Origin: Paenarthrobacter histidinolovorans
GTDB lineage: Bacteria > Actinomycetota > Actinomycetes > Actinomycetales > Micrococcaceae
NCBI RefSeq assembly: GCF_014647595.1
Contig: NZ_BMPM01000003.1
Location: 62,001-126,000, forward strand
Length of the DNA stretch: 64,000 bases
Reading direction: 5' to 3'
In this document: piece after piece, positions 46,528 through 53,670 of the stretch
How positions within the stretch are numbered: the stretch's first letter is position 1
Layout of the letters: each line of letters opens with the position of its first letter
Notes under the pieces: generated by a model
What the model was told of the DNA's origin: nothing
What the model saw: the letters and a program-made list of their open reading frames with translations, nothing else
The model's database searches: none
Made by a program: the position numbers and the translations under genes

Positions 46528-46676
46528 TTTGAGGCCTTTGTTTAGTTCGTGTGGTGTGGTGGTGGTTCGGTCGTGCATCCCGCCGTGTTCCCCCATGGAA
46601 CAGTGCAGGGCCTTGCAGCAGCTTGGTGAGCTGCGTAATTCAGGGTGCATGTTCTGAACACCCGTTGTTAGTACGC

Positions 46677-46871
46677 TTAGGCGGCATCCTGCTCGAATGC
46701 CTTGTTGATGTAATCGTTGATGTCTGACTCGCGGAAAAGCCTGCGGCCTCCGATTTTGGCGGATCGTGGGGCTGTCCCCTGATGCAGCATCCATCTGAGT
46801 TGAGCTTGCGATTTCCGTAACCGCTCGGCGGTTTCTGCCAGCGTGAGTAGCGTGGCGACAGGTGTCCCCAT
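46677..46871 (-). CDS. AlpA/excisionase-like HTH protein, early operon
   Basis: A 64-residue winged-helix protein (LTLAETAERLRKSQAQLRWM, then GGRRLFRESDINDYI) with a good AGGAG before its ATG. It is the first gene of the divergent early operon opposite the repressor gene, which is the usual place for an AlpA-type activator or an excisionase. Confidence 0.8.
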   Translation of the reverse strand: MGTPVATLLTLAETAERLRKSQAQLRWMLHQGTAPRSAKIGGRRLFRESDINDYINKAFEQDAA

Positions 46872-46903
46872 TTTAACTCCTAGTCTTCAGAGAACTAAAC
46901 TAG

Positions 46904-46922
46904 ATAGTCCTGATATGACTAT
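46904..46922. promoter_or_regulatory. Candidate repressor operator
   Basis: Inverted repeat ATAGTC / GACTAT with a 7-bp spacer, in the gap between the divergent HTH gene and the repressor gene. A further GACTAT at 46969-46974 overlaps the repressor's -10 element, and a TAGTC lies at 46881. Confidence 0.55.
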
Positions 46923-46966
46923 GGTGGCTGATGGTTGTCGGCGTTGTCAACCCCCATGGGAATACA

Positions 46967-46972
46967 TAGACT
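46967..46972 (+). promoter_or_regulatory. -10 element of the XRE repressor (leaderless start)
   Basis: TAGACT is followed by 6 bp and ATG 46979. The GACTAT half-site overlaps it, so self-repression is plausible. Confidence 0.5.
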
Positions 46973-46978
46973 ATGCCC

Positions 46979-47509
46979 ATGGGAACTAATAGTGAGCCTG
47001 AGGGTATAGGTGAAGCGGCTGAGCGAGCCTTCGGCACGAGAGTGCGGGAGTTGCGCACAGCGCTGGGCATGACGCAGGCAGAACTTGCAAGCCGGATGAC
47101 TGACCTGGGCTATGGGATGTCTCAGACGATGGTTGCCAAGTTAGAACGCGGAGTTCGCCCCACCTCAGTGGGGGAACTCGCCGTTCTGGGTGAAATTCTG
47201 GACGTCCCCCTGGCCGATCTCTTGGCAGGTGAGTCTTTGCCTCCGGAAATAGCGCGGATACACGAAGCGCGGCTCCGCGTGTACAACAAAGCGGCGGCCG
47301 TCCAGGAGCATAGACGGGAACTCGAAAGGGCTGCCACGTCTTTGGAAGTTCAACGGGTCGGCTTGGAGGGATCCGTTCGCGTCTACAACGAGGCGCTGGC
47401 GGAGGCCCGCAATGCACACGGCGATGAGTGGTTGTCCTCGTGGGGCGTTGACCCAGGCGCCGAACTTGATATGAGCAGGGATCTCGCGGGGTTTTTGACC
47501 AATGGCTAG
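46979..47509 (+). CDS. XRE-family repressor
   Basis: A 176-residue regulator. An N-terminal HTH (about 18-75, VRELRTALGMTQAELASRMT and MVAKLERGVRPTSVGEL) is followed by a helical, coiled-coil-like C-terminus that may dimerise. I chose ATG 46979, 6 bp after TAGACT; ATG 46973 is two codons earlier. It is divergent from the early operon and ends 8 bp inside the integrase gene. This is the CI/Stl-like lysogeny switch of the element. Confidence 0.88.
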   Translation: MGTNSEPEGIGEAAERAFGTRVRELRTALGMTQAELASRMTDLGYGMSQTMVAKLERGVRPTSVGELAVLGEILDVPLADLLAGESLPPEIARIHEARLRVYNKAAAVQEHRRELERAATSLEVQRVGLEGSVRVYNEALAEARNAHGDEWLSSWGVDPGAELDMSRDLAGFLTNG

Positions 47510-48572
47510 CATCCAGAAGCGTGAAAATGGTTCTTGGCGTGCCCGGTATAGGGACACCGCCGGCAAGGAACACGCTCGGCACTTCCCCCGAAAGATCGAC
47601 GCTCAACGGTGGCTCGATGAAGTAACAGCATCGGTCATCGCGGGTACGTATGTGGATCCAAAGACTGCGCTGACAACAGTTCAGGATTGGTCGGTCGTCT
47701 GGCTCCGAGGCTACGAGAATAACCGCCCTTCTACTGTCCGCCAGGCAAAGTCGCACTTGAAGCGGATCAATGATGGATTCGGCAACCGGGCGCTCAAGAG
47801 TGTGCGCCCGTCTGAGGTCAAGGCTTGGACTGCACGTCTCAGTGACGAGGGGCTTGCGGACTCGACCGTTTACGCGCTGCACTCACGGCTCGGGCAATTG
47901 TTTGCAGATGCCGTGCACGATGGGCTGCTGCCCAAATCACCGGTGAGTCGGCGCACGGCTCCGAAGGCTGGGAAGCAGCGAGCCTATGTAGCGACAACGG
48001 AACAGGTTTGGGCGCTTCATGACGCCGTGCCTGCGGGTCTACAGCCCGCCATCCTCTTGGCTGCGTTTGCTGGCCTGCGAATTGCAGAGGCCGTCGCGCT
48101 GAGGGTGTCAGATGTGGATTTCATGCGGGGCATCATCACGCCGGCAATCCAGTATCCGGGTGTTGAGCTTAAAACCGAGGAATCGAAGAACCCGATCCCG
48201 ATCCCTCAGAACCTTTGCCTGGAGCTGTCAGTGAATCATGCGCGGTGGGGGAGCGAGACGCTGGTGACGAACGAGTGGGGGCGTTCCATATCGCCACATC
48301 GTTTAGAGCATTACTTCCGGGAAGCCCGAAGCGCGGTCAAGGGACTGCCGGAGGGATTCCGTTTCCACGACCTTCGGCATTATTTTGCATCATTGCTGAT
48401 CGCTCAAGGGCTTGATGTGAAGGTGGTACAGAAGAGTCTTCGCCACTCATCGGCCAAAACCACGCTCGACACCTACGGACACATGTGGCCCGACAAGGAA
48501 GACACTGCGCGGGCTGCTGTTGCAGGTGTCCTTGCGGAGCGCCTGTCTACACGCGCTACAAGAGAGGCTTGA
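47502..48572 (+). CDS. int: Tyrosine integrase
   Basis: Site-specific recombinase of 356 residues. It has an N-terminal arm-binding domain (ASIQKRENGSWRARYRD), a SAM-like core-binding domain (about 60-150) and a C-terminal catalytic domain. The catalytic residues Arg in GLRIAEA (about 192), His-Arg in HDLRHYFAS (about 289-293), and Tyr in LDTYGHMW (about 325) are all present. It overlaps the repressor gene by 8 bp and lies about 120 bp from attR. It looks intact. Confidence 0.95.
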   Translation: MASIQKRENGSWRARYRDTAGKEHARHFPRKIDAQRWLDEVTASVIAGTYVDPKTALTTVQDWSVVWLRGYENNRPSTVRQAKSHLKRINDGFGNRALKSVRPSEVKAWTARLSDEGLADSTVYALHSRLGQLFADAVHDGLLPKSPVSRRTAPKAGKQRAYVATTEQVWALHDAVPAGLQPAILLAAFAGLRIAEAVALRVSDVDFMRGIITPAIQYPGVELKTEESKNPIPIPQNLCLELSVNHARWGSETLVTNEWGRSISPHRLEHYFREARSAVKGLPEGFRFHDLRHYFASLLIAQGLDVKVVQKSLRHSSAKTTLDTYGHMWPDKEDTARAAVAGVLAERLSTRATREA

Positions 48573-48589
48573 AGGGCGCCAAACATGAC

Positions 48590-48633
48590 AAAAGGCCGGC
48601 CCCCAGGTGGTGAAACCTGGGGGCCGGCCTTTT
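48590..48633. terminator. Terminator between integrase and glnA, brought by the element
   Basis: A long perfect stem (AAAGGCCGGCCCCCAGGT and its complement) around GGTGAA, with A-run and T-run on both sides. It is inside the element and now ends glnA transcription, replacing the original terminator at 32479-32519. Confidence 0.85.
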
Positions 48634-48648
48634 CTGTGCATTGATTCT

Positions 48649-48667
48649 TGCGGACTGTCTGCGGACT
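48649..48667 (+). repeat. 11-bp-spaced integrase arm-type repeats, right end
   Basis: TGCGGACT at 48649 and 48660, the same octamer, orientation and 11-bp spacing as at 32664 and 32675. It lies 28 bp from the right core. Confidence 0.6.
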
Positions 48668-48693
48668 GTGCCCGCGTCTGCCGCATGATCTAG

Positions 48694-50118
48694 CTAGACG
48701 CCGTAGTAGAGCTCGAACTCGTAGGGGTTCGGGCGGAGCGACAGCGGGCGGATCTCGTTCTCGTACTTGTAGTCAATCCAAGTGTCGATGAGGTCCTGGG
48801 TGAAGACGCCGCCGGCCTGCAGGAACTCGTTGTCCTCGCGCAGGGCCTCCAGGGCTTCTTCCAGGGAACCCGGAGCCTTGGGGATGTCCTTGGCTTCTTC
48901 GGCCGGGAGCTCGTAGAGGTCCTTGTCGATCGGAGCCGGGGGCTCGATGCGGTTGCGGATGCCGTCGATGCCGGCCATCAGCTGTGCAGCGAATGCCAGG
49001 TACGGGTTGGACGAGGGGTCCGGAGCGCGGAACTCGATGCGCTTGGCCTTCGGGTTGGTGCCCGTGATCGGGATGCGGATACCGGCAGAGCGGTTGCCCT
49101 GCGAGTAAACCATGTTCACGGGAGCCTCGAAGCCCTTGACCAGGCGACGGTAGGAGTTGACGGTCGGGTTGGTGAACGCCAGGACTGCCGAGGAGTGCTT
49201 CAGCAGGCCGCCGATGTACCAACGGGCAGTGTCGGAGAGGCCGGCGTAGCCCTTCTCGTCGTAGAACAGGGGATCGCCGTTGCTCCACAGCGACTGGTGG
49301 CAGTGCATGCCCGAGCCGTTGTCACCGAAGACAGGCTTCGGCATGAACGTCACGGACTTGCCCCAGGCGTCAGCGGTGTTCTTGATGACGTACTTGAACT
49401 TCTGCAGGTCATCAGCAGCTGCGGTCAGAGTGGTGAACTTGTAGTTGATCTCAGCCTGGCCGGCAGAGCCAACTTCGTGGTGGGAGCGTTCGACCTCGAG
49501 GCCGGCCTTGTCCAGCTCAACGCACATGGCGTCGCGGAGGTCAGCCTGCTTGTCAGTGGGGGACACCGGGAAGTAACCGCCCTTGACGGGGGTCTTGTAA
49601 CCGAGGTTGCCGCCTTCTTCCTTGCGGCCCGTGTTCCAGTGTGCTTCTTCGGAGTCGATCTTGTAGAAGCTGCCCTGCGGGGAGGACTCGTACTGGATAT
49701 TGTCGAAGACGAAGAACTCGGCTTCCGGAGCGAAGAACGCAGTGTCGGCGATGCCGGTGGAGGCCAGGTAGGCCTCTGCCTTCTCGGCCACGCCACGGGG
49801 GTCGCGGTGGTAAGGGTCGCCCGTGCGGGGGTTCACGATGGAGAAGTTCAGTGCGAGCGTCTTCTCGATCCGGAAGGTGTCGATGAAGGCCGAGGTCACA
49901 TCCGGGATGAGCTGCATGTCCGACTCGGCAATGCCCTGGAAGCCGCGGATGGAGGATCCGTCGAAGAGCTGGCCGTGGACGAAGAAGTCCAGGTCAACGC
50001 TCTTGGCAGGCACGTTGAAGTGCTGCTGGACACCAGGAAGGTCGGTGAAGCGGATATCGACGAATTTGACGTCTTCGTCTTTGATGAACTTGAGGACTTC
50101 GTCCGCAGTCTTGAACAT
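48694..50118 (-). CDS. glnA: GlnA, glutamine synthetase type I
   Basis: Makes glutamine from glutamate, ammonia and ATP. Of 474 residues; the conserved [31 protein letters not shown] and [13 protein letters not shown] regions are present. [10 protein letters not shown] at about residue 400 holds the Tyr adenylylated by GlnE, unlike GlnA2. A good AAGGAG precedes ATG 50118. A GlnR operator lies about 130 bp upstream. The last codons are provided by the attachment core of the integrated element, which leaves the protein unchanged. Confidence 0.97.
   Translation of the reverse strand: MFKTADEVLKFIKDEDVKFVDIRFTDLPGVQQHFNVPAKSVDLDFFVHGQLFDGSSIRGFQGIAESDMQLIPDVTSAFIDTFRIEKTLALNFSIVNPRTGDPYHRDPRGVAEKAEAYLASTGIADTAFFAPEAEFFVFDNIQYESSPQGSFYKIDSEEAHWNTGRKEEGGNLGYKTPVKGGYFPVSPTDKQADLRDAMCVELDKAGLEVERSHHEVGSAGQAEINYKFTTLTAAADDLQKFKYVIKNTADAWGKSVTFMPKPVFGDNGSGMHCHQSLWSNGDPLFYDEKGYAGLSDTARWYIGGLLKHSSAVLAFTNPTVNSYRRLVKGFEAPVNMVYSQGNRSAGIRIPITGTNPKAKRIEFRAPDPSSNPYLAFAAQLMAGIDGIRNRIEPPAPIDKDLYELPAEEAKDIPKAPGSLEEALEALREDNEFLQAGGVFTQDLIDTWIDYKYENEIRPLSLRPNPYEFELYYGV
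48695..48719. repeat. attR core (25-bp direct repeat)
   Basis: Identical to 32536-32560. On the minus strand it codes for the last glnA residues and the first two bases of the stop codon. Confidence 0.9.
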
Positions 50119-50249
50119 CTATGCTCCTTATGCATATCAAGTAACAGGCCCGGAAGGCCGCGTGGTGCAGCCCAGACCAGGACGCAGGAAACACAAAAAG
50201 GTCCCCTTGCCATGGCGGCTGGCAACTCATACCACCATAGGGAGGTGGG

Positions 50250-50287
50250 ATTTCCCGGGGGTGTCAGTATTGTTTCCGGCAGGTTAC
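50250..50287 (-). promoter_or_regulatory. GlnR operator upstream of glnA
   Basis: On the minus strand: GTAAC-n6-GAAAC-n6-GACAC-n6-GAAAT. This matches the published actinobacterial GlnR arrangement gTnAc-n6-GaAAc repeated with 6-bp spacing, with one weak position in each of the last two half-sites. It sits 132 bp before glnA. The rest of the 314-bp gap between glnA and the RDD gene (50119-50432) shows no gene. Confidence 0.75.
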
Positions 50288-50420
50288 AGAATCATCTGTT
50301 GTGTAAACGGTAGTCTGCTTTTCGGCGCCAGGTCCACGCCGGTCCGCTGGTCGAACACACAACCGGCGCAAACCCTGCCCCGGGGGCCCTGCCCGTCATG
50401 CCCATCTCCACTCCAGCGGC

Positions 50421-50426
50421 TAGGCT
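50421..50426 (+). promoter_or_regulatory. -10 element of the RDD gene (leaderless start)
   Basis: TAGGCT is followed by 6 bp and GTG 50433, with no ribosome-binding site beyond the GGAGG inside the spacer. Confidence 0.45.
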
Positions 50427-50432
50427 TGGAGG

Positions 50433-50870
50433 GTGGTAGATCGAAAAGACATTGGCTCTTGGTTGAGCGGTCCGGACACTTCCGGAATCTCCAAATATCC
50501 CGGTGAGAGACTCGGTCTGCCCGAGTCGGGTCCTGGTTCCATGGCGCGTGCCGGGCGCCGGATCCTTGGCATCGTGATCGACTGGACCATCGCCCTGGTC
50601 ATCAGCAACTTTGCCTTCGGCGGAAACCAGTGGGCTACGCTGGCCATCTTTGCAGTGGAACAAATCCTGCTGATTGGCACATTGGGTTACAGCGTTGGAC
50701 ACAGGATCGCCGGTATTCACGTGGTCCGCTTGGGCGGAGGACCTGCAGGCCCGCTGGCGGCTGTTGTGCGCACGCTCCTGCTGTGCCTGGTCATACCGGC
50801 CGTTGTTTTCGACCCTGACCAACGCGGTCTTCACGACAAAGCCATGAACACCATCCTCATCCGCATGTGA
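50433..50870 (+). CDS. RDD-family membrane protein
   Basis: A 145-residue membrane protein. It has an N-terminal polar tail (about 1-35), the RR-D motif in ARAGRRILGIVIDWTIALVI, and two or three membrane segments. Near the end are FDPDQRGLHDKAMNTI residues typical of RDD proteins. RDD proteins have been linked to transport or Na+ tolerance in some species, but the function here is unknown. Confidence 0.85.
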   Translation: MVDRKDIGSWLSGPDTSGISKYPGERLGLPESGPGSMARAGRRILGIVIDWTIALVISNFAFGGNQWATLAIFAVEQILLIGTLGYSVGHRIAGIHVVRLGGGPAGPLAAVVRTLLLCLVIPAVVFDPDQRGLHDKAMNTILIRM

Positions 50871-50923
50871 TTCCGTGGGGCGGGCCGGTGAGAACGCCGG
50901 GTGTCCCCACGCCAACGCCGAAC

Positions 50924-50968
50924 AAAAGACCGCCCCGCCTCTGGGACCCAGAGGCGGGGCGGTCTTTT
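50924..50968. terminator. Strong bidirectional terminator
   Basis: Perfect 21-bp stem (AAAAGACCGCCCCGCCTC.. and its complement) with a 3-base loop and T-runs on both sides, between the convergent RDD and DUF4191 genes. Confidence 0.9.
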
Positions 50969-50979
50969 TGGTTCAGGAA

Positions 50980-51741
50980 TCAGCGGCCGCGTGCGGCTTT
51001 GCGGTCGGGACGGGCCTTGTAGGGATCGATGCCCTTGGGGATCGGAAGGCGGTTCCCAAGGGAGTTGATGCGCTTGGAAACTGCGTTGACCTCAACCTTG
51101 GTCAGTTCGTTCTTCATCTTGCCCATGGTCTTGGCGAGCTTGTTGAGGGGGACCTGGCCCTCGCCCCGACCCGACTCCAGGACATGGATGGTGACGTTGG
51201 GCAGGATACGCGCAAGGCGCTTGCGCTCCGCATCCACCAGCGTCTTCACGCGGTGGCTGGGTCCCTCGCTGACCAGTACGACGCCGGGGCGTCCGATCGC
51301 CATGAACACGGCATCCTGGGTGCGGGGGTTTACGGCAACCGGCTGATCCTGGGTAACCCAGCCACGCCGAAGTGTGCCCAATGCAGCACCAGAAGCGCCG
51401 GGCTGGTTCTCGATTTGCGCGAAGGCGGCTTTCTCCGCACGGCGGGAAAGAATGAAGACCGCTGCCAGAAGGCCCAGGGGGATACCGATGATCAGGCCGG
51501 TGACCCAGTTTTCCAACAGGAAGCCAATAAGGAAGGCCACGGCAACCACTGCAAGGAATGCCAGCAGCATGATCCAGACCACCTGCGGATCATTCCGCCG
51601 GGTCATTTTGAAGACTTCAGCGATCTGCTTCAGCTGACTCGGCTTCTTGGCCTTGGCTTCCTTGGGCTTGCGCTGGAACAGCCCACGCTTGGGTGCGTCG
51701 GCCGAGGGGGTCGAATTGCTGGAATCAGAGGAGTTCGCCAT
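50980..51741 (-). CDS. DUF4191-family membrane protein
   Basis: A 253-residue protein with a charged tail, then two membrane segments (about 55-75 and 80-100, VVWIMLLAFLAVVAVAFLIG and LIIGIPLGLLAAVFIL). A soluble domain follows with KTLVDAERKRLARILPNVTI and ends in a basic tail. The arrangement fits the actinobacterial DUF4191 family, of unknown function. It lies upstream of lipA on the same strand, with a hairpin between. Confidence 0.75.
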   Translation of the reverse strand: MANSSDSSNSTPSADAPKRGLFQRKPKEAKAKKPSQLKQIAEVFKMTRRNDPQVVWIMLLAFLAVVAVAFLIGFLLENWVTGLIIGIPLGLLAAVFILSRRAEKAAFAQIENQPGASGAALGTLRRGWVTQDQPVAVNPRTQDAVFMAIGRPGVVLVSEGPSHRVKTLVDAERKRLARILPNVTIHVLESGRGEGQVPLNKLAKTMGKMKNELTKVEVNAVSKRINSLGNRLPIPKGIDPYKARPDRKAARGR

Positions 51742-51769
51742 AGTGCCTTAATTCTACGTGATGTACGTC

Positions 51770-51808
51770 GAAGGACCGGACGCCGTTACGTGGGGCATCC
51801 GGTCCTTC
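51770..51808. terminator. Hairpin downstream of lipA
   Basis: Stem GAAGGACCGGA / TCCGGTCCTTC, 35 bp after the lipA stop on the minus strand. No T-run, so it may be a weak terminator. Confidence 0.4.
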
Positions 51809-51842
51809 AGAACTGCTTGCTGGTACTTCGTGCCGCTGGGGC

Positions 51843-52850
51843 CTAGCCGTGGGCGGCGAGGATGGTGGAGGCTTCCTGGCGGGTGGTGCCGGAGGACTCG
51901 ATGTGGGCCAGGGCGGCGGGGATTTCCCAGCCTTTCTTCCGCATGGCGGTGGCCCACAAACGCCCGGCCCGGTACGAGGAACGCACCAACGGCCCGGACA
52001 TGACACCGAGGAAACCGATCTCCTCGGCCTCGTGTTGGAGGTCCACGAATTCCTGCGGCTTGACCCAGCGGTCCACCGGCAGATGCCGTTCGGACGGGCG
52101 CAGGTACTGGGTGATCGTGATCAAGTCACACCCGGCAGCGTGCAGGTCCCGCAGGGCCTCGGAGATTTCCTCCCGGGTTTCGCCCATACCCAGGATCAGG
52201 TTGGACTTGGTCACCATGCCCAAGTCCCGGCCCTGGGTGATGACATCCAGGGAGCGTTCGTACCGGAACGCCGGACGGATGCGCTTGAAAATCCTGGGCA
52301 CGGTCTCGACGTTGTGGGCGAAGACCTCGGGCTTGGAATCGCAGATCGCTGCGATGTGTTCGGGCTTGCCGGAGAAGTCCGGGATCAGCAGCTCCACCCC
52401 GGTGCCGGGGTTCAGTTCGTGGATTTTCCGGACCGTTTCGGCGTACAACCAGACACCCTCATCGGCCAGGTCATCACGGGCCACCCCGGTCACGGTGGCG
52501 TAGCGCAACTGCATCGCCTGGACCGAGCGGGCCACCTTGGTGGGTTCGAACATGTCCACCGGGGAGGGTTTGCCGGTATCGATCTGGCAGAAATCACAAC
52601 GCCGGGTGCACTCGGACCCGCCGATCAGGAACGTTGCTTCCTTGTCTTCCCAGCACTCGAAAATGTTCGGGCAACCGGCCTCTTCACAGACCGTGTGCAG
52701 GCCCTCTTTCTTCACCAGGTTCTTAAGCTGGACAAACTCCGGGCCCATCTGGACCTTGGCCTTGATCCACTCAGGCTTACGTTCAACCGGGACCGCCGAG
52801 TTACGCTGCTCAACGCGCAGCAACTTACGGCCTTCAGGTGCCAAGGTCAC
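51843..52850 (-). CDS. lipA: LipA, lipoyl synthase
   Basis: Radical SAM enzyme that inserts two sulfurs into protein-bound octanoate to make the lipoyl cofactor. It has the auxiliary cluster cysteines ([13 protein letters not shown]) and the radical SAM CxxxCxxC in CTRRCDFCQ. The 335-residue size is normal. ATG 52850 overlaps the lipB stop by 4 bp, so it is translated with lipB. The cofactor is needed by SucB further on in this window. Confidence 0.96.
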   Translation of the reverse strand: MTLAPEGRKLLRVEQRNSAVPVERKPEWIKAKVQMGPEFVQLKNLVKKEGLHTVCEEAGCPNIFECWEDKEATFLIGGSECTRRCDFCQIDTGKPSPVDMFEPTKVARSVQAMQLRYATVTGVARDDLADEGVWLYAETVRKIHELNPGTGVELLIPDFSGKPEHIAAICDSKPEVFAHNVETVPRIFKRIRPAFRYERSLDVITQGRDLGMVTKSNLILGMGETREEISEALRDLHAAGCDLITITQYLRPSERHLPVDRWVKPQEFVDLQHEAEEIGFLGVMSGPLVRSSYRAGRLWATAMRKKGWEIPAALAHIESSGTTRQEASTILAAHG

Positions 52851-53515
52851 TGGAGTGCTCCTTCGGGGGTGGAAACGAGTGCTTCTTCATGCTTGCGGAA
52901 TTCTTCCACGAAGCGGTCGACGATATCGGCCGGATTGATGGTCCGCCCGGTTTCCTGCGTCATGGTGGTGACGCTGGCGTCAGTAATTCCACAGGCGATG
53001 ATTTGGTCGTAAGGTGCCAGGTCATTGCTGCAGTTGATGGCTACGCCGTGCATGGTGACGCCTTCCAGGACCCGGATGCCGATTGCGGCAATCTTCCGGT
53101 CCGGACCCTTGTCATCGGCAAGGATCCATACGCCGGCACGGCCCTTGACGGTGACCGCCTTGATTCCGTAGTCGACCATGACGGCGATCATGATGGCCTC
53201 AAGGCGCTCGACATAGTCGCGGATGCCGGCACGGTTTCTAAGTTTGAGGATGGGATAAGCGATCAACTGGCCAGGACCGTGCCACGTCAGTTTGCCGCCC
53301 CGGTCCACCGGAACAACGGGAGTTCCATCGAAGGGCCGCTCGTGATCTTCCGTGAGCTTGCCGGCAGTGTAAACGGCGGCGTGCTCCAGAAGCAGGACGG
53401 TGCTGTTCTGCTCACCCGCAACAACTTTGTTGTGGATCTCGCGCTGCAGGTCCCAGCCCTGTACGTAGTCAACGAAATCCGGGGCAAGACCCAGTTGTGA
53501 AAACTCAAGAGTCAT
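52847..53515 (-). CDS. lipB: LipB, octanoyl transferase
   Basis: Transfers octanoate from acyl carrier protein to lipoyl domains, before LipA. The motif [17 protein letters not shown] and the catalytic Cys in [12 protein letters not shown] are present. ATG 53515 gives 222 residues; the frame continues upstream to 53581 but is not needed. A TAAGCT lies 7 bp before the ATG. Confidence 0.95.
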   Translation of the reverse strand: MTLEFSQLGLAPDFVDYVQGWDLQREIHNKVVAGEQNSTVLLLEHAAVYTAGKLTEDHERPFDGTPVVPVDRGGKLTWHGPGQLIAYPILKLRNRAGIRDYVERLEAIMIAVMVDYGIKAVTVKGRAGVWILADDKGPDRKIAAIGIRVLEGVTMHGVAINCSNDLAPYDQIIACGITDASVTTMTQETGRTINPADIVDRFVEEFRKHEEALVSTPEGALQ

Positions 53516-53670
53516 GCGTTCAAGCTTAGACCCAGCAGGAGATTGCCCATGGTTTTGTGGTGAAGCTCTCAGTCGCATCACGTGTTGTCATCGTGGATGC
53601 AACAACGGCAAAAGTGCCTTGCCTGTGGATAACTTCTGCAGAGAATCGCAAGGTCCGGTAGACCTGATCC

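Larger units (their letters stand above)
32536..48719. mobile_element. Integrated 16.2-kb phage-derived element in the 3' end of glnA
   Basis: Bounded by perfect 25-bp direct repeats and carrying an intact tyrosine integrase beside the right end. It has an XRE repressor and a divergent early operon, a RecA-like ATPase, four AlpA/excisionase-like HTH proteins, a small-terminase-like protein, a tape measure protein, a beta-helix spike and several cargo genes. No portal, capsid, large terminase or lysis gene was seen. Gene spacing, orientation switches and a visibly lower GC in places (e.g. 33600-35300, 39900-40800) differ from the flanks. It is either a phage satellite or a deleted prophage. 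Confidence 0.92.
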
